This document shows positions 8,308 through 16,690 of a stretch of DNA of 31,229 nt, piece after piece; positions within the stretch are counted from its first letter, which is position 1; the number at the start of each line of letters is the position of its first letter. The notes under the pieces are model-generated. The model was not told where the DNA came from, did not search any database, and saw nothing but the letters and a program-made list of their open reading frames with translations. The stretch spans positions 1 to 31,229 of the forward strand of contig JAZDMB010000041.1 in NCBI GenBank assembly GCA_043801445.1, read 5' to 3'. Position numbers and translations under genes: made by a program. Source of the DNA: JAZDFP01 sp043801445. GTDB lineage: Bacteria; Planctomycetota; MHYJ01; JACQXL01.

Positions 8308-11300
8308 ATGAATAATAATACCAAGAAAATAGGGTCGGTTTTGGTGGTGGGCGGCGGCGTCGGCGGTATGCAGGCGAGTCTTGACCTGGCCGAATCCGGT
8401 TATAAGGTTTATTTGGCAGACAAGGAACCTGCTATCGGCGGGACAATGGCCCAGTTAGATAAAACCTTTCCGACTAATGATTGCGCAATGTGCACTCTGG
8501 CTCCGAGATTGGTTGACGTCGGAAGCCATCTTAATATTGAGAAATTGACCTATACGGAAGTCGAGAAAATTGAAGGAGTGCCCGGTAATTTTAAGGTGCG
8601 AATCAATAAGAAAGCCCGCTCGATTGATATGGAAAAGTGCACCGGTTGCGGGGTGTGTATTGATAAGTGTCCGGTAAGAAAAAGAAAAGACGCCCCGAAA
8701 TCGGAATTTGATACCGGTTTAGTATCCAGAGGCGCAATTTATATTCCTTTTCCGCAGGCAGTGCCCAAGGTGCCGGTAATTGACCGCGAGACATGCCAGT
8801 TTTTCCTGAAGGGTATCTGCCGTATCTGCGAGAAGAGTTGCGAAGCCAAGGCAATCAATTTTGACCAGAAGGATGAGATTAAGATTTTAGATGTCGGCGC
8901 AGTTATTTTAGCGCCCGGCTTTGAATTATTTGATTCGACATTAAAACAGGAATTCGGATTCGGCCGTTATCCTAATGTGGTTTCGTCATTACAGCTGGAA
9001 CGGATTCTGTCCGCATCGGGTCCTTATGAGGGCGCTTTCCTGAGGCCATCCGACAAGAAACATCCGCATAAAGTCGCCTTTATCCAGTGTGTCGGTTCAA
9101 GAGAAGTAGACCATAACTGGTGTTCATCGGTTTGCTGTATGTATGCGACCAAAGAGGCGATTCTTGCCAAGGAACACGCACCCGATTTAGATTGCCATAT
9201 TTTTTACATTGATATCCGCGCCTTCGGTAAAGGTTTTGAGGCATATTATGAACGCGCTAAAGAATTAGGCATAAAATACACGCGTTGCAAGCCTTCTTCT
9301 GTCAAAGAAATTCCGGGGACTAAGAATCTTAATGTTACTTATTACAACGATAAGAACGAACGGATAGAAGAAGAATTTGATATAGTTTCGCTTTCCTGCG
9401 GATTGAATCCGCCGGAATCGGTGAGGAATCTGGCTAATATATTTAATATTGAACTGAATAAGCACGGTTTCTGCCGGACCAGCAAATTTGCACCGGTAGA
9501 AACGAATAAGCCGGGTATCTATGTAAGCGGTCCGATTACCGAGCCCAAGGATATTCCCGAGACCGTGATGCAATCCTGCGGTGCGGCTTCGAAGGCAATG
9601 GCGCTTTTAAGCGAAGCGCGCGGGACGTTGATTGCCAAGCGCGAGTATCCTCCTGAGATTGATGTCAAGGGGCAGGAACCGCGTATCGGTGTATTTATCT
9701 GCCATTGCGGCAAGAATATCGGCGGCGTGGCTAATGTGCCTCTGGTCAGGGATTATGCCAAGACATTACCCAATGTAGTTTATACGGAAGATAATCTTTA
9801 TACCTGTTCTTCTGATACCCAGAAGAAGATAAAAGAGATGATAAAGGAACACAAACTCAACCGGGTGGTAGTGGCTGCCTGCACGCCGAGGACGCATGAA
9901 ATTCTTTTCCGCAATACATTGCGCGAGGCGGGATTGAATCCGTACCTGTTTGAGATGGCGAATATCCGAGACCAGAATACCTGGGTGCATATGACTGAAC
10001 CTGAAAAAGCAACAGGTAAGGCAAGGGATATGGTCAGAATTGCCGTTGCCAAGGCGCGGGTGCTGGAACCGCTGCAGAATCGCTTTCTGGATATAGAGCA
10101 TGATGCTTTGATTATCGGCGCCGGTATAAGCGGTATGACCTCTGCATTAGAACTGGCTAATCAGGGTTTTACGGCTCATCTGGTCGAGCGTTCTGGTGAA
10201 TTGGGCGGACAAATGAGGCATCTTTATTATTTATTAGAAGACAATTACCAGCCGCAAAAGGAATTAGCAGCCATTATTGAAAAGGTGAAAAAGCATCCCA
10301 AAATCAAATTGTACACATCGTCAACCGTGAAATCAGTTGAAGGTTCAATGGGCAATTTCAAGACCACTTTGGAAACTCCAAAGGGATTAGTGGAATTCAA
10401 GCATGGCGTAGTGGTTGTAGCCACCGGCGCCGAGGAATACAAGCCGAAAGAGTATTTTTACGGTCAGGATGCCAATGTGATTACTCAGGTGCAATTGGAA
10501 GAGCGGTTAGCGGTGAGCGATGAGCGGTTAGCAATAACCGATAACCGTCAACCGAAAACCGTCGTAATGATTCAGTGCGTCGGTTCCCGTGATAAAGAGC
10601 ATCCTTATTGCAGCCGCATTTGCTGTTCGATGGCAGTGAAGAATGCCAGACGTTTCAAGAAGATGAATCCGGAATCCCAGATTTATATTCTGTATCGTGA
10701 TATGCGCACATACGGATTTAACGAAGAATATTATCGCCAGGCACGCGAGGACGGTGTAATTTTTCTGCGCTATCTTGATGACGAAAAACCGGAAGTGGCA
10801 CGTAAAGACGGCAAGTTAATGATAACGATTAATGATCCGATACTTAATCAGAAAGTATTGTTGCCGGCCGATTTACTGGTGCTTTCAGCCGGCACAGTCG
10901 CAGATATAGCAAACAACGAGGATATTTCCCAGAAACTCAAGGTGCCTCTAACGCAGGATAAATTTTTCCTGGAGGCGCATCTGAAATTAAGGCCTGTAGA
11001 TTTCGCTACCGAAGGCGTATATCTTTGTGGGCTGGCGCATTCACCCAAGAATGTCGATGAAAGCATTATTCAGGGGGCAGCCGCGGCTTCACGCGCGGCC
11101 ACTATTTTAGCCAAGGATAAAATCGAATTGGATGCCATAGTTTCCGAAATTATTGACGAGAATTGCGATGGCTGCGGTTTCTGCGTTGAAATCTGTCCTT
11201 ATCATTCTCTTTGTTTGATTGAATATATGAAAGACGGAGAGATTAAGAAAACGATTGACCGCGATTTGGCGCTCTGCAAAGGTTGCGGCGTATGCCAGGC

Positions 11301-11385
11301 AACCTGCCCCAAGGGCGGCGTTGTAGTCAATCATTTTAAGTTGAGCCAATTAAGGGAAATGGTCAGCGCGGCATTGGAACGGTAA
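8308..11385 (+). CDS. hdrA: Tandem-module HdrA, electron-bifurcating flavin/iron-sulfur subunit
   Basis: HdrA carries the FAD that splits electron pairs between ferredoxin and the HdrBC branch. At 1025 residues it is much longer than the ~650 of methanogen HdrA and has two flavoprotein modules. Module 1 has GGGVGG (15-20), CTLAPRLVDV, C111/114/117/121, C163/171/174/178 and FIQCVGSR. Module 2 begins with GVFICHCGKNIGG, has GAGISG (604-609), MIQCVGSR and HPYCSRICC, and ends in a two-cluster ferredoxin domain (C953/956/959/963 and C990/993/996/1000). Residues 732-751 are encoded by a heptanucleotide repeat just before MIQCVGSR. The ATG at 8308 has no clear Shine-Dalgarno sequence. mvhD, mvhG, mvhA, hdrC and hdrB follow, which supports an HdrABC-MvhADG complex. 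The thiol/disulfide acceptor in this organism is unknown. Confidence 0.9.
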   Translation: MNNNTKKIGSVLVVGGGVGGMQASLDLAESGYKVYLADKEPAIGGTMAQLDKTFPTNDCAMCTLAPRLVDVGSHLNIEKLTYTEVEKIEGVPGNFKVRINKKARSIDMEKCTGCGVCIDKCPVRKRKDAPKSEFDTGLVSRGAIYIPFPQAVPKVPVIDRETCQFFLKGICRICEKSCEAKAINFDQKDEIKILDVGAVILAPGFELFDSTLKQEFGFGRYPNVVSSLQLERILSASGPYEGAFLRPSDKKHPHKVAFIQCVGSREVDHNWCSSVCCMYATKEAILAKEHAPDLDCHIFYIDIRAFGKGFEAYYERAKELGIKYTRCKPSSVKEIPGTKNLNVTYYNDKNERIEEEFDIVSLSCGLNPPESVRNLANIFNIELNKHGFCRTSKFAPVETNKPGIYVSGPITEPKDIPETVMQSCGAASKAMALLSEARGTLIAKREYPPEIDVKGQEPRIGVFICHCGKNIGGVANVPLVRDYAKTLPNVVYTEDNLYTCSSDTQKKIKEMIKEHKLNRVVVAACTPRTHEILFRNTLREAGLNPYLFEMANIRDQNTWVHMTEPEKATGKARDMVRIAVAKARVLEPLQNRFLDIEHDALIIGAGISGMTSALELANQGFTAHLVERSGELGGQMRHLYYLLEDNYQPQKELAAIIEKVKKHPKIKLYTSSTVKSVEGSMGNFKTTLETPKGLVEFKHGVVVVATGAEEYKPKEYFYGQDANVITQVQLEERLAVSDERLAITDNRQPKTVVMIQCVGSRDKEHPYCSRICCSMAVKNARRFKKMNPESQIYILYRDMRTYGFNEEYYRQAREDGVIFLRYLDDEKPEVARKDGKLMITINDPILNQKVLLPADLLVLSAGTVADIANNEDISQKLKVPLTQDKFFLEAHLKLRPVDFATEGVYLCGLAHSPKNVDESIIQGAAAASRAATILAKDKIELDAIVSEIIDENCDGCGFCVEICPYHSLCLIEYMKDGEIKKTIDRDLALCKGCGVCQATCPKGGVVVNHFKLSQLREMVSAALER
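10502..10563. repeat. Heptanucleotide repeat tract inside hdrA
   Basis: The tract reads as successive 7-mers GCGGTTA, GCGGTGA, GCGATGA, GCGGTTA, GCAATAA, CCGATAA, CCGTCAA, CCGAAAA. It changes from a GCGGTKA half to a CCGATAA half, which makes it partly self-complementary. It encodes ERLAVSDERLAITDNRQPKT in frame, between QVQLE and VVMIQCVGSR, where other HdrA proteins have a short variable loop. It is a member of the same family as in miaB and mvhD. Confidence 0.75.
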
Positions 11386-11488
11386 GCGGTTCGCGATAAT
11401 CGACAAAAATGAATGGTGAATAAAACGTAAAGTTCAAATGTTTCAGAGTTCAAAGGTTCAATTGTTACCTTTGAGCTATTGAACTTTT
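11383..11488. repeat. Degenerate heptamer tract and hairpin between hdrA and mvhD
   Basis: From 11383 the sequence repeats the heptamer pattern in decayed form (AAGCGGTT, CGCGATAA, TCGACAAA). Further on, CAAAGGT (11451-11457) pairs with ACCTTTG (11467-11473) over a 9-nt loop. An overlapping alternative pairing joins GTTCAA (11448-11453) and TTGAAC (11479-11484), followed by TTTTAA. It could form a weak attenuator between hdrA and mvhD, but there is no U-tract directly after the stem. Confidence 0.4.
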
Positions 11489-11505
11489 AATAAAGGATTA
11501 AGAAA

Positions 11506-11958
11506 ATGAGTAACCCTATTCAACCGATAACCGATAACCGACAACCGACAACTGTTGAGCCTTTGATTGTTGTCTTTTGCTGCAACTGGTGTTCTTACGC
11601 CGGCGCAGACCTGGCTGGAACTTCAAGATTACAATATCCGAGTAATATCAGAATAATAAGAGTTATGTGTTCGGGGATGGTTCATCCGAATTTGGTTATT
11701 GATGCGCTTACTAAGGGCGCTGATGGAGTTCTGTTACTGGGCTGCCACATCGGTGATTGTCATTATTTGGATGGTAATCTGAGAACTCAATCGCGCAAGG
11801 AGGCAATCGAGCTTTTACTTGATGATATGGGTATTGAGCGCGACAGGTTCAGGCTGGAATGGGTTTCCGCTTCGGAAGGCCAGCGTTTTGCCCAGGTTAT
11901 CAAGGATATGGTTGGGCAGGTGAAAAGGGTTGGACCGAGTCCATACAAACGGGCGTAG
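11506..11958 (+). CDS. mvhD: MvhD, [2Fe-2S] electron-transfer subunit
   Basis: A small iron-sulfur protein that relays electrons between the hydrogenase MvhAG and HdrA. The 150 residues include the family's conserved cysteines: FCCNWCSYAGADLAG (C25, C26, C29), VMCSGM, and GCHIGDCHYLDGN. The match is clear across the full domain. Residues about 5-17 (IQPITDNRQPTTV) are encoded by a heptanucleotide repeat (11521-11553), an N-terminal extension ahead of the normal start of the domain. The ATG at 11506 is preceded by AAAGGA at a good distance. It lies 120 bp after hdrA, the largest gap inside the operon apart from that after the metallopeptidase gene. Confidence 0.9.
   Translation: MSNPIQPITDNRQPTTVEPLIVVFCCNWCSYAGADLAGTSRLQYPSNIRIIRVMCSGMVHPNLVIDALTKGADGVLLLGCHIGDCHYLDGNLRTQSRKEAIELLLDDMGIERDRFRLEWVSASEGQRFAQVIKDMVGQVKRVGPSPYKRA
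11521..11553. repeat. Heptanucleotide repeat encoding the MvhD N terminus
   Basis: AACCGAT, AACCGAT, AACCGAC, AACCGAC and AACTG follow one another directly after the first codons of mvhD. The translation ITDNRQPTT matches ITDNRQPKT in the hdrA insertion, so both come from the same repeat in the same orientation and reading frame. Confidence 0.75.
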
Positions 11959-12042
11959 GGTTTTGCTACCTGAATCGGTATTCTATAATGGAATCCCGCT
12001 GATGGGGATAACAATATCCGCCCTAAACTAAAGGAGAATATT

Positions 12043-12237
12043 ATGCCGGCTAATTTTAAGATTATTGACAACAAGAAATATATGTGGGACGCCAAGCCAT
12101 ATGCCAATGAAGGCGATACCCTGAATATTGCCGCTATATATAAAAAGAACGGATTCGATGTTCAATTGATAAACGAGGAAGGTAAACACCTGATCTATAC
12201 AAGGCGTTTGGCAGTTATAACTGCGGATAAAAAATAG
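12043..12237 (+). CDS. Small unknown protein between mvhD and mvhG
   Basis: A 64-residue ORF with a strong Shine-Dalgarno sequence (AAAGGAG, 6 nt before ATG) and 19 bp ahead of mvhG, so it is almost certainly translated within the operon. The protein is soluble, Lys/Asn/Tyr-rich and has no cysteine, so it is not an iron-sulfur carrier. There is no signal peptide or transmembrane segment. I do not recognise a family. Its place between the [2Fe-2S] subunit and the small hydrogenase subunit suggests an accessory or assembly role for the hydrogenase, but this is inference from position only. Confidence 0.7.
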   Translation: MPANFKIIDNKKYMWDAKPYANEGDTLNIAAIYKKNGFDVQLINEEGKHLIYTRRLAVITADKK

Positions 12238-12256
12238 TTCTTAAAAGGAGTAGATT

Positions 12257-13255
12257 ATGCCTATTAAAATTGCCGAGGAGTGGCTGAACATCTGCGGAGG
12301 ATGCGAGGTTACTATTCTTGATATCGGTGATCCTCTCTTGGAACTTTTGCCTCTTGTGGAGTTTGTGCATATCCCGGTTCTGCATGATAATAAATACTTC
12401 GGTCAGACCGGAGAGAAAAAGGATATGGAAATTCCTCAGGCAGATTTGGGAATCATCTCCGGCGGTATCCGCACTGAAAAGGAGAGGCATGTTGCCGAAG
12501 AGATGCGCAAGAAATGCAAAACTATTGTGGCATTAGGCGCTTGCGCCTGCACCGGCGGTATACCGGCTTTGGCTAATATGTGGAATTTACAGGAACTTTA
12601 TGAAAAAGTTTATAGGGGCAGTTCTACCACCGAGCCGGCTGAGACGCCTAAAGAAAATCTGCCGCCGCTTGAAGACAGGGTTTATGCGCTGGATGAAGTT
12701 ATTAAGGTTGATTTATATATTCCGGGCTGTCCGACTTCGCCTGATTGGGTGAAAGAAGCATTGCTTTATGTGGTTACCGGTAAGCCATTTGTTCTGCCAA
12801 ATAAGAGCGTTTGTGATGAATGCCCGACCAAGCGTGAGAAGAAAACAGCCGGTATCCAGATTAAAAGAATGTTAGGGCCGATAGATATTAAACATGGCGC
12901 TCCGTGGGAACAGACCAGATGCTTTAACGAGCAGGGTTTTCTTTGTTTAGGTCCGGTCACCCGCGCCGGTTGCGCCGGTATTACTACCGAATCCGGTGAA
13001 ACAAAAATACCCCGCTGCATAAAAGGTTTTATGCCTTGCCGCGGTTGTTTCGGTCCGATACATAAGGATTCCAATCCGCTTGTTGATATGATTACGGCGA
13101 TTTCTTCTATCGGATTAGACCCTAAACAGGTAGCGGACCGCCGCGCTTTGTTTAATCGTTATGTCGGTAGTCAGGGTCGTTTAAAACCAATCCCGGCGTG
13201 TAAGAGTACTCCTACTGTTCAGAAAGGAGGCGTGCAATGCCAGGCAAAACTATAA
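12257..13255 (+). CDS. mvhG: MvhG, small subunit of group 3c [NiFe]-hydrogenase
   Basis: The electron-transfer subunit that carries the iron-sulfur clusters between the Ni-Fe site and MvhD. The 332 residues show the proximal-cluster motif CGGC (C13, C16), GACACTGGIPAL, and IPGCPTSPDWV. Later cysteines in CDECP, GFLCLGPVTRAGCAG, RCIKGFMPCRGCFGPI bind further clusters. The length and motif order match the F420-non-reducing hydrogenase small subunit. There is no twin-arginine signal, so the enzyme is cytoplasmic. The start at 12257 has AAAAGGAG upstream. The 3' end overlaps the start of mvhA by 19 bp, which suggests coupled translation. Confidence 0.92.
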   Translation: MPIKIAEEWLNICGGCEVTILDIGDPLLELLPLVEFVHIPVLHDNKYFGQTGEKKDMEIPQADLGIISGGIRTEKERHVAEEMRKKCKTIVALGACACTGGIPALANMWNLQELYEKVYRGSSTTEPAETPKENLPPLEDRVYALDEVIKVDLYIPGCPTSPDWVKEALLYVVTGKPFVLPNKSVCDECPTKREKKTAGIQIKRMLGPIDIKHGAPWEQTRCFNEQGFLCLGPVTRAGCAGITTESGETKIPRCIKGFMPCRGCFGPIHKDSNPLVDMITAISSIGLDPKQVADRRALFNRYVGSQGRLKPIPACKSTPTVQKGGVQCQAKL

Positions 13256-14685
13256 CCATTTCACCCGTCAGCCGAATTGAAGGCCACAGCAAAATCACCG
13301 TTCAATTAGACGATAACGGTAACGTTAAAGATACATTTGTTAACGTCATAGAATTAAGAGGATTCGAGAAATTCTGTCTGGCCAGGCCTGCAGAAGAGAT
13401 GCCGCGCATTGTTACTTCTATATGCGGGGTTTGTCCGTGGTCGCATCATCTGGCTTCAGCTAAGGCATGCGATGCGCTCTTCGGCGTCAAGCCGGCTCCG
13501 GCAGGCGCTAAACTTAGAGACCTTTGTAATAGTATCGCTTATACCGAAGAGCATATTCTTCATTTCTTCTTTTTGAGCGGGCCTGATTTTGTAATGGGAC
13601 CTGATGCCGATCCTTCAGTCAGAAATGTTATCGGTATTGCCCAGGCAAATCCCGAGGTCGGTAAGAAAGTGGTGCATAACAGACATCTCGGTTCACGGAT
13701 GCTCAATATCGTTTCCGGCAAGTCCATTCATCCGGTAACTGCGGTTCCGGGCGGATTCTCCAAACCATTAACCGAGGATGAACGCAAGAAAGTTCTTCCG
13801 ATGGCCCAGGAAGTTTTGGAATTCGCCAAATGGGCTATCAAATGGGCAAAAGAGAGCGTTTTCCCGAAGTATCTTGATGCCGTTAAAACACTCGCAGTTA
13901 TCAAGACCGGTTTTATGGGAACGGTGGATAATAACGGAGCTTTAAATTGCTATGACGGTAAAATCAGGTTGATGAAACCGGATGCCACTTACGTTGATTT
14001 TGCTTACGATAAATACACTGATTATATCGAAGAGAAGGTTTTGAACTGGTCATATATGAAATTTCCGTATGCCAAAACATGGAACGAGGGTTTCTCAATG
14101 GATTTAAATAATCCCAAAGGAATTTACAGGACCAATACATTAGCGCGTATCAACGTGGCTGAGAAGATGGCGACGCCGCTGGCGCAGGAGGAATTTGAGG
14201 AATTCCGCAAGAATTTCGGCAGACCGGTTCAATTGACGTTGCTTTATCACTGGGCAAGATTGATTGAACTGCTTTATCATGCCGAACATGCCGTGGAATT
14301 ACTTAATGACAAAGATATCACCAATAAGGAAACGTGGACAAAAGTTACGCCCAGAGCCGCTCGAGGTGTGGGTTGTGTTGAGGCTCCGCGCGGAACACTG
14401 ATACATGATTATACCACTGATGAGGATGGGATGATAACTAATTGCAACTTGATTGTGGGAACAACCCATAATAATGCACCCATAAATATGTCGGTTAAGC
14501 AGGCTGCCCAAACCGTGATTAAAAACGGTAAATACGACCAGGGTATTCTTAATCGGCTTGAAATGGCGATTAGGGCTTATGACCCGTGTTTTTCCTGTGC
14601 AACGCATAATCTTGACGGCACCCTGCCGATAAAGATTACCATGATTGATTCCACAGGCAAGGTCATTGATGAATTGAAGAATTAA
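13237..14685 (+). CDS. mvhA: MvhA, catalytic large subunit of group 3c [NiFe]-hydrogenase
   Basis: The H2-activating subunit, holding the Ni-Fe(CN)2CO centre. The four nickel ligands are present: C63 and C66 in SICGVCPWSHH, and C451 and C454 in DPCFSCATH. After H457 a 25-residue C-terminal extension remains, the kind normally removed by a maturation endopeptidase once nickel is inserted; that enzyme is encoded next. RIEGH near the N terminus (residues 13-17) is also typical. The 482 residues match the family. The start at 13237 has AGGAGG at good spacing and lies inside the end of mvhG. The stop abuts the next ATG, so mvhG, mvhA and the protease gene look translationally coupled. Confidence 0.93.
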   Translation: MPGKTITISPVSRIEGHSKITVQLDDNGNVKDTFVNVIELRGFEKFCLARPAEEMPRIVTSICGVCPWSHHLASAKACDALFGVKPAPAGAKLRDLCNSIAYTEEHILHFFFLSGPDFVMGPDADPSVRNVIGIAQANPEVGKKVVHNRHLGSRMLNIVSGKSIHPVTAVPGGFSKPLTEDERKKVLPMAQEVLEFAKWAIKWAKESVFPKYLDAVKTLAVIKTGFMGTVDNNGALNCYDGKIRLMKPDATYVDFAYDKYTDYIEEKVLNWSYMKFPYAKTWNEGFSMDLNNPKGIYRTNTLARINVAEKMATPLAQEEFEEFRKNFGRPVQLTLLYHWARLIELLYHAEHAVELLNDKDITNKETWTKVTPRAARGVGCVEAPRGTLIHDYTTDEDGMITNCNLIVGTTHNNAPINMSVKQAAQTVIKNGKYDQGILNRLEMAIRAYDPCFSCATHNLDGTLPIKITMIDSTGKVIDELKN

Positions 14686-15210
14686 ATGGATTCACCAGAA
14701 TATTTTGCGAAACACACCCTGATTCTTGGGTGTGGAAATATTTTATTCGGTGATGATGGTTTTGGTCCGCAAGTTGCGGATTATCTGATAAATAATTATA
14801 AGATACCCGAAAATAAAGCGGTTGTAAATCTGGGCTTGAGCACCAGGGGTTTTATTTTTGATATACTTCTGAGCGAGACTAAACCGAAACGGATCGTGAT
14901 TGTTGATGCCGTTTCGTATGAATCCCGGAATCCGGGTGAGATATTTGAGGTGTCTTTGGATGATTTGACCGGGGAAAAGATAGATGATTTTTCGTTCCAT
15001 CAGGGACCGACATCTAATCTTCTTAAAGAATTAAGGGATATTGGAGGCGTGGAAATAATAATAATTGCCTGTCAGCCCGAGAATATTCCGAAAGAGATAA
15101 CGCAGGGTTTATCAGAGCCGCTTAAGATAGCGGTGCCCGAGGCTGCCGGTATTATTTATGATAAGTACCTGTCGCCCGAAGGCGAACCTCGCCTTAATGG
15201 CGGGAAATAA
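14686..15210 (+). CDS. Hydrogenase maturation protease (HyaD/HycI/FrxD family)
   Basis: A nickel-dependent endopeptidase that trims the C-terminal extension of MvhA. The 174 residues begin with LILGCGNILFGDDGFGP, the family signature with D24 as a nickel ligand. IVIVDAVSY supplies D74 and SFHQGPTSNLL supplies H105, the other two expected ligands. The gene starts on the base after the mvhA stop, without its own clear Shine-Dalgarno sequence, so it probably relies on coupling to mvhA. It ends 16 nt before the hdrC start. The dedicated substrate is very likely the adjacent MvhA. Confidence 0.9.
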   Translation: MDSPEYFAKHTLILGCGNILFGDDGFGPQVADYLINNYKIPENKAVVNLGLSTRGFIFDILLSETKPKRIVIVDAVSYESRNPGEIFEVSLDDLTGEKIDDFSFHQGPTSNLLKELRDIGGVEIIIIACQPENIPKEITQGLSEPLKIAVPEAAGIIYDKYLSPEGEPRLNGGK

Positions 15211-15226
15211 CATGAAGGAGAAAATT

Positions 15227-15793
15227 ATGCAGAGTCAAACAGTTCTAATGCCGGATATTAAATTCCTGAAGCAGGTTAATGATAAAATAAAAATGAATGT
15301 CAATCTTTGTTATCAATGCCGGAAATGTTCCGCGGGGTGCCCGATGAGTTATGCAATGGATTATACACCGGCACAACTTATTCATGCTATTCGTCTGGGG
15401 TTGAAAGATATCGTTCTGAACAGCAAGACAATGTGGATGTGCTCATCATGCCAGACCTGCACTACTCGCTGCCCGCAAGAGGTCGAGATTGCTAGAGTCA
15501 TGGATACGGTAAAGATGATTGCCGTTGCCGAAGGCATTAAATCGCCCGTTTCTACTGTTAATGCCTTTAACAAGGCGGCATTACTTAATATTAAATTATT
15601 AGGACGGCTTTATGAATTAGGAATGATTATGGACTTGAAAAGACGGACATTTCAATTATTCAAAGATATGGGCCTGGGAATGAAAATGTTTTTTAAGGGC
15701 AAAATGAAGATTATACCTTCTGTTTCGCCGGGCCGGACATTTACTGCCTGGAAGATATTCTCAAGGTCTGCCAAGAAAGATAGGAGTAATTAA
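15227..15793 (+). CDS. hdrC: HdrC, iron-sulfur subunit of heterodisulfide reductase
   Basis: Carries two [4Fe-4S] clusters linking HdrA to HdrB. Motifs are CYQCRKCSAGCP (C28/31/34/38) and CSSCQTCTTRCP (C72/75/78/82), with the intervening MDYTPAQLIHAIRLG typical of HdrC. I place the start at ATG 15227, which has AAGGAG seven bases upstream. An upstream ATG at 15158 in the same frame would overlap the protease gene by 53 bp and has no such signal. The protein is then 188 residues. The stop overlaps the hdrB start (TAATG), so HdrC and HdrB are translationally coupled. The C-terminal region after residue 120 is basic and helix-like. Confidence 0.9.
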   Translation: MQSQTVLMPDIKFLKQVNDKIKMNVNLCYQCRKCSAGCPMSYAMDYTPAQLIHAIRLGLKDIVLNSKTMWMCSSCQTCTTRCPQEVEIARVMDTVKMIAVAEGIKSPVSTVNAFNKAALLNIKLLGRLYELGMIMDLKRRTFQLFKDMGLGMKMFFKGKMKIIPSVSPGRTFTAWKIFSRSAKKDRSN

Positions 15794-16677
15794 TGAATAC
15801 AAAATATGCTTATTATCCGGGTTGCTCATTACATTCTACTGGCGCCGAATACGATGTGTCATTTAAGAAGGTGGCCGGAAAATTAGGGATAGAATTAGAA
15901 GAAGTTCCGAATTGGATTTGTTGCGGCACCTCGCCGGCTCATAGCAGTTCTCATCTGTTATCTATCGCCCTGCCGATTGAAAATCTCGCCTTAGTTGAAT
16001 CTATGGCGAGCGAAAAAGTTGTAGTTCCCTGCGCGGCTTGTTATTCCCGTTTTAAATTCGCCGTCCACGAGATGGAACACGATAAAAAACTATCCGAGGA
16101 TGTCAAAGAAGTTATCGGCACTTCATTCCAGAATAGAGTTAAGATTCTGCACCCATTAGAAATTTTTTCTACGCTGTCTGGCCAGGACTTAAAGGCTTTT
16201 GTCAAAGAGAAATTCAACGACCTGAAAGTAGTCTGTTATTATGGTTGTCTTCTGACGAGGCCGCCTAAAGTAATGCAATTTGATAACGTGGAATATCCGA
16301 TGACCATGGATAAAATATTGAAAGATACCGGATTTAATGTTTTGGACTGGTCATATAAAACGGATTGTTGCGGTGCGAGTTTTGCATTGAGCGAAACAGA
16401 CGCCGTATTGACGCTGACGCATAAGATTCTGGAAAATGCCAAAGCCGTTGGCGCCAATGCTATTGCCGTTGCCTGCCCGCTTTGTCACGCGAATCTTGAT
16501 ACCCGCCAGACGGGAATTAATGCAAAATATAATACCGATTATAATATCCCGATATACTACTTCACCCAACTTATGGGATTAGCATTTGGTTGTAACCAGA
16601 AAGAATTGGGGATAACCAAACATCTGACTGACGCCACTATTAAGGAAACCGAAGCAGTTACGGCAAATGTACGGTAA
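15793..16677 (+). CDS. hdrB: HdrB, catalytic CCG-domain subunit of heterodisulfide reductase
   Basis: Holds the non-cubane iron-sulfur clusters that cleave a disulfide in methanogens. The 294 residues contain two CCG domains. The first is C11, C43-C44, C80 and C83, which matches CX31-39CCX35-36CXXC exactly. The second is C152, C192-C193, C228 and C231, near the same spacing. The start YYPGCSLHSTG is typical. In bacteria without coenzymes M and B the physiological disulfide or other acceptor is not known. The start overlaps the hdrC stop. A 13-bp gap separates it from the hypA-like gene. Confidence 0.9.
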   Translation: MNTKYAYYPGCSLHSTGAEYDVSFKKVAGKLGIELEEVPNWICCGTSPAHSSSHLLSIALPIENLALVESMASEKVVVPCAACYSRFKFAVHEMEHDKKLSEDVKEVIGTSFQNRVKILHPLEIFSTLSGQDLKAFVKEKFNDLKVVCYYGCLLTRPPKVMQFDNVEYPMTMDKILKDTGFNVLDWSYKTDCCGASFALSETDAVLTLTHKILENAKAVGANAIAVACPLCHANLDTRQTGINAKYNTDYNIPIYYFTQLMGLAFGCNQKELGITKHLTDATIKETEAVTANVR

Positions 16678-16690
16678 GGCGGTATGATAT

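Noticed and set aside
15158..15226. The upstream start for HdrC
   Set aside because: It would overlap the protease gene by 53 bp and lacks a Shine-Dalgarno sequence, while ATG 15227 has AAGGAG at the right distance.
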